Source: an uncultured Blautia sp.
GTDB lineage: Bacteria; Bacillota; Clostridia; Lachnospirales; Lachnospiraceae
Reading direction: 5' to 3'
DNA: 8,580 nt
NCBI GenBank assembly: GCA_938028845.1
Contig: CALIZJ010000205.1
Span: forward strand, 1-8,580
Position numbers and translations under genes: made by a program. Of the stretch, positions 5,584 to 8,580 are shown in pieces. Numbering within the stretch: position 1 is the first letter of the stretch; the number at the start of each line of letters is the position of its first letter. The notes under the pieces were generated by a model. That model was not told the DNA's origin. It did no database searches and saw nothing but the letters and a program-made list of their open reading frames with translations.

Positions 5584-6165
5584 TCAAAATAAACTCATCT
5601 GCTCATACTCTGTCTTCCCTTCCAGTTCTTCCGGAACCTTACCAAGCACAGTTTCCACACTTCGGTCATCCAGGAGCCATTCCTTCACTTCCCTTTTCTC
5701 CAAAACCAAGGGCATCCGTTCATGGACCCCTCTCACAGAGACATTGGCCTGAGTGGTAAAAATCACGAAATGATCCTCATTGTTAAACATCGAATAACAT
5801 CCCGCCATATACAAAGGTTTCCCATCTGTCCGCTGAAACTGGAACTTTTCTTTCCTGGAATTCCACTCGTAAAATCCGGAGGCCAGGATCACACATCTTC
5901 GGTGCAGCGTGCTTTCCCGAAAAGTCTTCTTTTCCAGAGCGCTCTCTGCCCTGGCATTGATCAGGCTTCCTTTTCCCCGAAATCCCTCAAATCCCCACTG
6001 CATCGGCCGTTCCAGAAGAACGCCGTTCTCTTCTAAAAGAACAGGAGCTTTCTGGGAGGGAAAAATATCTCCCCCGTACTGCTCCCATAAACTCTGACCA
6101 ATTCCCGGAATGATCTCATCCAGCTCTCTTGCCATATTTTCATCAATGTAATATCTTCCGCACAT
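5584..6165 (-). CDS. SRAP-domain protein (YedK/HMCES type), abasic-site DNA-protein crosslink sensor
   Basis: The 193-residue protein of the SOS-response-associated peptidase family covalently traps abasic sites in single-stranded DNA through its N-terminal cysteine. All expected residues are visible: C2 in MCGRYY, the PMQWGF segment (54-59), N70 and E74 in INARAES, E100 in GFYEW, and H148 in GVHERMP. ATG 6165 is chosen because it places the cysteine at position 2, where removal of the methionine exposes it. An in-frame TTG at 6186 would add seven residues and block the chemistry. The ribosome binding site is unusual: the nearest purine block, AAGGGG (6177-6182), is about 11-12 bases from ATG. 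It may depend on coupling to the peptidase gene, which ends only 17 bases upstream. It is the DNA-repair member of the operon. Confidence 0.95.
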   Translation of the reverse strand: MCGRYYIDENMARELDEIIPGIGQSLWEQYGGDIFPSQKAPVLLEENGVLLERPMQWGFEGFRGKGSLINARAESALEKKTFRESTLHRRCVILASGFYEWNSRKEKFQFQRTDGKPLYMAGCYSMFNNEDHFVIFTTQANVSVRGVHERMPLVLEKREVKEWLLDDRSVETVLGKVPEELEGKTEYEQMSLF

Positions 6166-6182
6166 AAAAAGCACACACCCCT

Positions 6183-7220
6183 TCAAAAAACGTCAAACAA
6201 AGCAGGGGACTTTTCTGATTCAGTGAAATCCCCGGCTGCCGGAATTTCTCCCCAGGACTTTGCTGAATATACTGCTTTATTTACAGCCATTGCCATGACT
6301 TCTGTGGCTAAAATGCTTACCATATCTACATTGGCAGGAATCTTTTTTCCTGCGGAAACCGCATAAATACTGTCTCCGTCCGCAGAGGTGTGAACCGGAC
6401 GTATTGTCCTTGCATATGCGTTATGGGCGGCGGAACAAACCCTTTTTAACTGCATTTTATTAAGATCCCCATTGGTTATCACAATTCCTATGGTGGTGTT
6501 GGAAGTAAACAGATTATCCCCCTCCTGAGCAGCAAGATTTCTCAGCAGTTCCTCCTGGCAGTCCTGAAAACCGTTTCCCTCCAGGTTCAGCATACCTGCA
6601 ATCTTCTTCTGTGTCCTGTAATCATAAATATCTCCCAGGGCATTTACCACTACCACAGCGCCTACTTTTAATTCTCCAAAAGCAAGGCAATAAATGCCAA
6701 GGCCGGACTTCATCATACTTTTTCCGCCTCTTGCCTTTCCTACAGTAGCGCCGATTCCAGCTCCAATATTCCCCATCTTCCTTCCGTCATTTATCTCAAA
6801 AGCATTTTTACAGGCTGCATATCCCATGGATTTATCCGGCCGCCGCAAAGAAGAACCAATACCCAGGTCATAAATACAAGATTGGCATACCAAAGGAACC
6901 TTTGCGTAACCGGTATCAAAACCAATATCCTTTTCTTCGAGAAATTCCATAACTCCATTTGCCGCTTCCAGTCCAAAAGCACTTCCTCCGCTTAATACAA
7001 TAGCATGTATCATTTCGGAGGATGAAAGCGGCTCTAAAAGCGCGCTCTCCCTGGAAGCAGGACCGCCTCCGCGGATATCCACTGCGGCTGCCATTCCCTC
7101 CTTTGCCGCAAGCACCGTACACCCGGTAGCCGCCTCTACATCCTCAGCGTGTCCGATACAGATTCCGTCAAATTCCTGAAGGGATATCTCCTGGATTCCC
7201 AGATTCTCTAAATTTATCAT
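6183..7220 (-). CDS. P1-family (S58/DmpA-like) self-processing peptidase
   Basis: The 345-residue protein of the DmpA/BapA family is an N-terminal nucleophile hydrolase made as a precursor that cleaves itself into alpha and beta chains. Visible blocks are AAVDIRGGGPASRE (45-58), HAIVLSGGSAFGL (72-84), the glycine-rich GNIGAGIGATVGKARGG (150-166), the likely processing site NTTIGIVITN (241-250) and HTSADGDSIYAVSAG (277-291). Cleavage before T242 would make threonine the nucleophile, as is usual in this branch; characterised members such as DmpA use serine. Known members are aminopeptidases or beta-peptidyl aminopeptidases, and no signal peptide is seen, so it is probably cytosolic. The ribosome binding site AAGGTG overlaps the TAA stop of the acylphosphatase gene, only 9 bases upstream, indicating co-translation. 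Confidence 0.93.
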   Translation of the reverse strand: MINLENLGIQEISLQEFDGICIGHAEDVEAATGCTVLAAKEGMAAAVDIRGGGPASRESALLEPLSSSEMIHAIVLSGGSAFGLEAANGVMEFLEEKDIGFDTGYAKVPLVCQSCIYDLGIGSSLRRPDKSMGYAACKNAFEINDGRKMGNIGAGIGATVGKARGGKSMMKSGLGIYCLAFGELKVGAVVVVNALGDIYDYRTQKKIAGMLNLEGNGFQDCQEELLRNLAAQEGDNLFTSNTTIGIVITNGDLNKMQLKRVCSAAHNAYARTIRPVHTSADGDSIYAVSAGKKIPANVDMVSILATEVMAMAVNKAVYSAKSWGEIPAAGDFTESEKSPALFDVF

Positions 7221-7229
7221 TGTATCACC

Positions 7230-7499
7230 TTAATATCCTCTCTCATAAAATCCACTTTCCTGTTCCAAAGGGAGCTTTTTGACTCTTATCCTCTCAATAG
7301 AAATATAACGCTGGCTGTTCAGATACTGGATCAGTGCATCTATCTTTTCTTCTGCGCCCTGGGCTTCCATCTCCACGCTGCCATCTTCCAGGTTTTCCAC
7401 CCATCCGGTCAGGCCAAGCTGCCTGGCCTTATTTACCGCATAAAAGCGGAAACCTACTCCCTGTACTCTTCCAAAAAACAGCAGATGCTTCCGTACCAT
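7230..7499 (-). CDS. acyP: Acylphosphatase
   Basis: The 89-residue enzyme hydrolyses the carboxyl-phosphate bond of acyl phosphates such as acetyl or carbamoyl phosphate. It has the full family length and both signatures: GRVQGVGFRFYA (10-21) with the phosphate-binding loop and catalytic R18, and GWVENLEDGSVEMEAQG (32-48) with catalytic N36. The start is certain, since a near-perfect AAGGAGGTG lies 5 bases before ATG 7499. A 54-base gap separates it from the B3/B4 gene upstream, without a convincing terminator. It is closely followed by the P1-family peptidase. It is probably a housekeeping member of the operon. Confidence 0.96.
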   Translation of the reverse strand: MVRKHLLFFGRVQGVGFRFYAVNKARQLGLTGWVENLEDGSVEMEAQGAEEKIDALIQYLNSQRYISIERIRVKKLPLEQESGFYERGY

Positions 7500-7553
7500 C
7501 CTGCACCTCCTTTAAGTATTTTCCTCTTTTTTTCAGCCTGGCTTTGCTTCCCT

Positions 7554-8219
7554 TTACAAAATAACCGCTGTTTCAAACTCCTTGCCATAGCAGTATTTTT
7601 CCAACAATCCGCAAAGCTTTCGCACATCCTTTTCCATACCTGATGCACCGGAAAATCCAAAGATCACCATTAAGATTTCTCTGGTATCTTCTGTAATCCT
7701 TGTACGCACGGAATCACTGGTAGGATTTCCAAAAGGCCCCTTTTCATCACAAAAGACCGGAAGAAACTCCACATTGATCTGATCCTTTCCGATTCCCTGA
7801 TAATGGGCACCCGCCTCCGCCACCTTCCAGGTCACTGCCCCTTCTATTTTGCTCACATCATAAGCGCCCAGAGAATAGCCTTCCTCAATGGAAAAAAGGT
7901 TATTGCATTCTACTACATTGTTGATAAAATACAAGCCTTTTCCCTGGACCAGCCGTCTGCACATGGCTTCCGCAGAACTCCGGTAACGGCTGGGTTCTTT
8001 ACCGAAAGCCTTATAAGCCAGACGGGTGTCTGCAATCTTGTCTCTCTTGGGAAGGTCTGCTGGTTTTTCATAATTTTCCTGTATCATTCTGCACGTCTTA
8101 TCCAGTTCATCCAAAAGCTCTCTGGAACTTTCTTCCACAGTTACCTTGCACTGGATACAGCCAAGGGCTGCCTTCGGCCATAATTCTTTCATCTCTTTTG
8201 CAATAGTAATTTCTATCAT
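7554..8219 (-). CDS. Free-standing B3/B4 domain protein (PheRS beta-like tRNA-editing domain)
   Basis: The 221-residue protein consists mostly of a B3/B4 domain, the module that in the phenylalanyl-tRNA synthetase beta subunit hydrolyses wrongly charged tRNA. The recognisable core runs from TRLAYKAFGKEPSRYRSS (65-82) through AMCRRLVQGKGLYFINNVVECNN (85-107) to YSLGAYDVSKI (115-125). The later part has GPFGNPTSDSVRTRITEDTRE (161-181), also conserved in stand-alone members. There is no synthetase catalytic or anticodon-binding part. It may edit an aminoacyl-tRNA in trans; the tRNA and amino acid cannot be read from the sequence. It starts at ATG 8219 inside the stop of the upstream gene (ATGA overlap), with GGAGG about 7 bases upstream, so the two are translationally coupled. 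Confidence 0.92.
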   Translation of the reverse strand: MIEITIAKEMKELWPKAALGCIQCKVTVEESSRELLDELDKTCRMIQENYEKPADLPKRDKIADTRLAYKAFGKEPSRYRSSAEAMCRRLVQGKGLYFINNVVECNNLFSIEEGYSLGAYDVSKIEGAVTWKVAEAGAHYQGIGKDQINVEFLPVFCDEKGPFGNPTSDSVRTRITEDTREILMVIFGFSGASGMEKDVRKLCGLLEKYCYGKEFETAVIL

Positions 8220-8506
8220 TTTCTTTCCTCCAGCCCAGCGAAAAACAGCTCATAAAAATCATCCTCGCCCTCCAGCATAGGTGAATTTTCTCCTCCTCCG
8301 TTAGTACTGCGCTTCATCTCTGCATAAAATTCTTCTCCGGCATTGATAAGATCCATATCGTAGATCGGATAGCCAAGCTCTCTGCATTTTTTACAGAAAG
8401 TCCCTACCGGATTTTTATCTTTTCTGGTAGCTAAGATCTCTGCCCTCAGCTTTTCATCTTTTAAAACCTTTGCCTTTAACTGATCCAACATCTCTGGAAT
8501 ATTCAT
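8216..8506 (-). CDS. Small Nif11-like protein of unknown function
   Basis: This 96-residue soluble protein is not one whose function I know. The N-terminal half resembles the Nif11 fold: a helix with LDQLKAKVLKDEKLRAEIL (7-25), then FCKKCRELGYPIYDMDL (37-53). The latter corresponds to the 'A...GY.I..eeL' part of Nif11 leaders and carries a CxxC pair (C38, C41). A glycine-rich linker STNGGGENSP (67-76) and an acidic, aromatic tail EGEDDFYELFFAGLEE (79-94) follow. Nif11 domains occur as leader peptides of ribosomal natural products and in nitrogen-fixation proteins. The GGG could imitate a leader cleavage site, but no modification or export gene is nearby and the tail lacks cysteine and threonine. 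AAGGCGG (8514-8520) precedes ATG 8506 by about 7 bases. Its stop overlaps the B3/B4 start (ATGA). Confidence 0.8.
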   Translation of the reverse strand: MNIPEMLDQLKAKVLKDEKLRAEILATRKDKNPVGTFCKKCRELGYPIYDMDLINAGEEFYAEMKRSTNGGGENSPMLEGEDDFYELFFAGLEERK

Positions 8507-8580
8507 TTTTTTGCCGCCTTTCTGTTAATATCTGTCTCTATTTTATGTACCTGACATACGGTCAGGTCCCCATCCATTTC
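8503..8580 (-). CDS. Possible C-terminal end of an upstream gene in the same operon
   Basis: One minus-strand frame stays open from the right edge for 25 codons, reading ...GDLTVCQVHKIETDINRKAAKK. It ends at a TGA (8505-8503) that overlaps the ATG of the Nif11-like gene as ATGA. This is the same arrangement as at the next gene junction. The other two frames contain stops. The stretch is short, so an open frame by chance is quite possible, and a hairpin lies inside it. If it is not coding, these bases would be the leader region of the operon. No family is recognisable from so few residues. Confidence 0.42.
   Translation of the reverse strand, partial: EMDGDLTVCQVHKIETDINRKAAKK
8549..8567. repeat. 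Perfect inverted repeat, possible operator or hairpin
   Basis: ACCTGAC (8549-8555) and GTCAGGT (8561-8567) are perfect 7-bp arms separated by ATACG. The symmetric, short-spaced form resembles a binding site for a TetR- or MarR-type dimer. It lies 43 bases before the Nif11-like start codon and could also fold in the RNA. If the overlapping partial reading frame is real, it may have no regulatory meaning. Confidence 0.45.

Noticed and set aside
7803..8183. A 126-residue plus-strand open frame opposite the B3/B4 gene
   Set aside because: It is an antisense shadow with no ribosome binding site. The opposite strand encodes a recognisable conserved domain.
1..8580. CRISPR array, transposon ends, toxin-antitoxin pair or phage defence cassette
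   Set aside because: I looked for regular repeats, transposase or nuclease genes and paired small genes on both strands and found none. The left-edge fragment is too short to claim as a nuclease.

Overview
The window looks like chromosomal DNA from a low-to-moderate GC Gram-positive anaerobe of the class Clostridia, most likely the family Lachnospiraceae. This is an inference from strong AGGAGG-type ribosome binding sites, TTG-N17-TATAAT promoters, a fluoride riboswitch and protein sequences of clostridial type. I see no tRNA, rRNA, insertion sequence, phage gene or CRISPR array.

Left part (1-2250). A truncated minus-strand gene enters from the left edge. It is followed by about 330 bp without a gene, holding what looks like a deletion-scarred cobalamin riboswitch (about 149-210). 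Next comes a well-formed promoter, fluoride riboswitch and terminator cassette (307-430) that controls a CPA-family cation:proton antiporter (519-1715). Downstream lies a superoxide dismutase pseudogene (1810-2180). Its first 13 codons and its last 110 codons are joined by an internal out-of-frame deletion. A bidirectional terminator (2204-2248) closes the region.

Middle part (2250-5000). It contains a minus-strand cysteine-rich small protein, a plus-strand AraC-family regulator with a cupin sensor domain, and a minus-strand XRE-type regulator with a long helical C-terminal region. All three appear to be separate transcription units.

Right part (5000-8580). A tightly packed minus-strand gene series reads, in transcription order: a possible partial upstream gene, a 96-aa Nif11-like protein, a free-standing B3/B4 tRNA-editing-type protein, acylphosphatase, a P1-family (S58) N-terminal nucleophile peptidase, a SRAP/YedK-type abasic-site protein and a GrpB-family protein. 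ATGA overlaps and short gaps suggest one operon. The theme is small-molecule, tRNA and DNA damage housekeeping rather than one known pathway.

The most interesting items are the fluoride switch controlling an antiporter with no crcB visible in the window, the two apparent deletion scars (cobalamin riboswitch and superoxide dismutase) on either side of that antiporter, and the Nif11-like protein translationally coupled to a B3/B4 editing domain.
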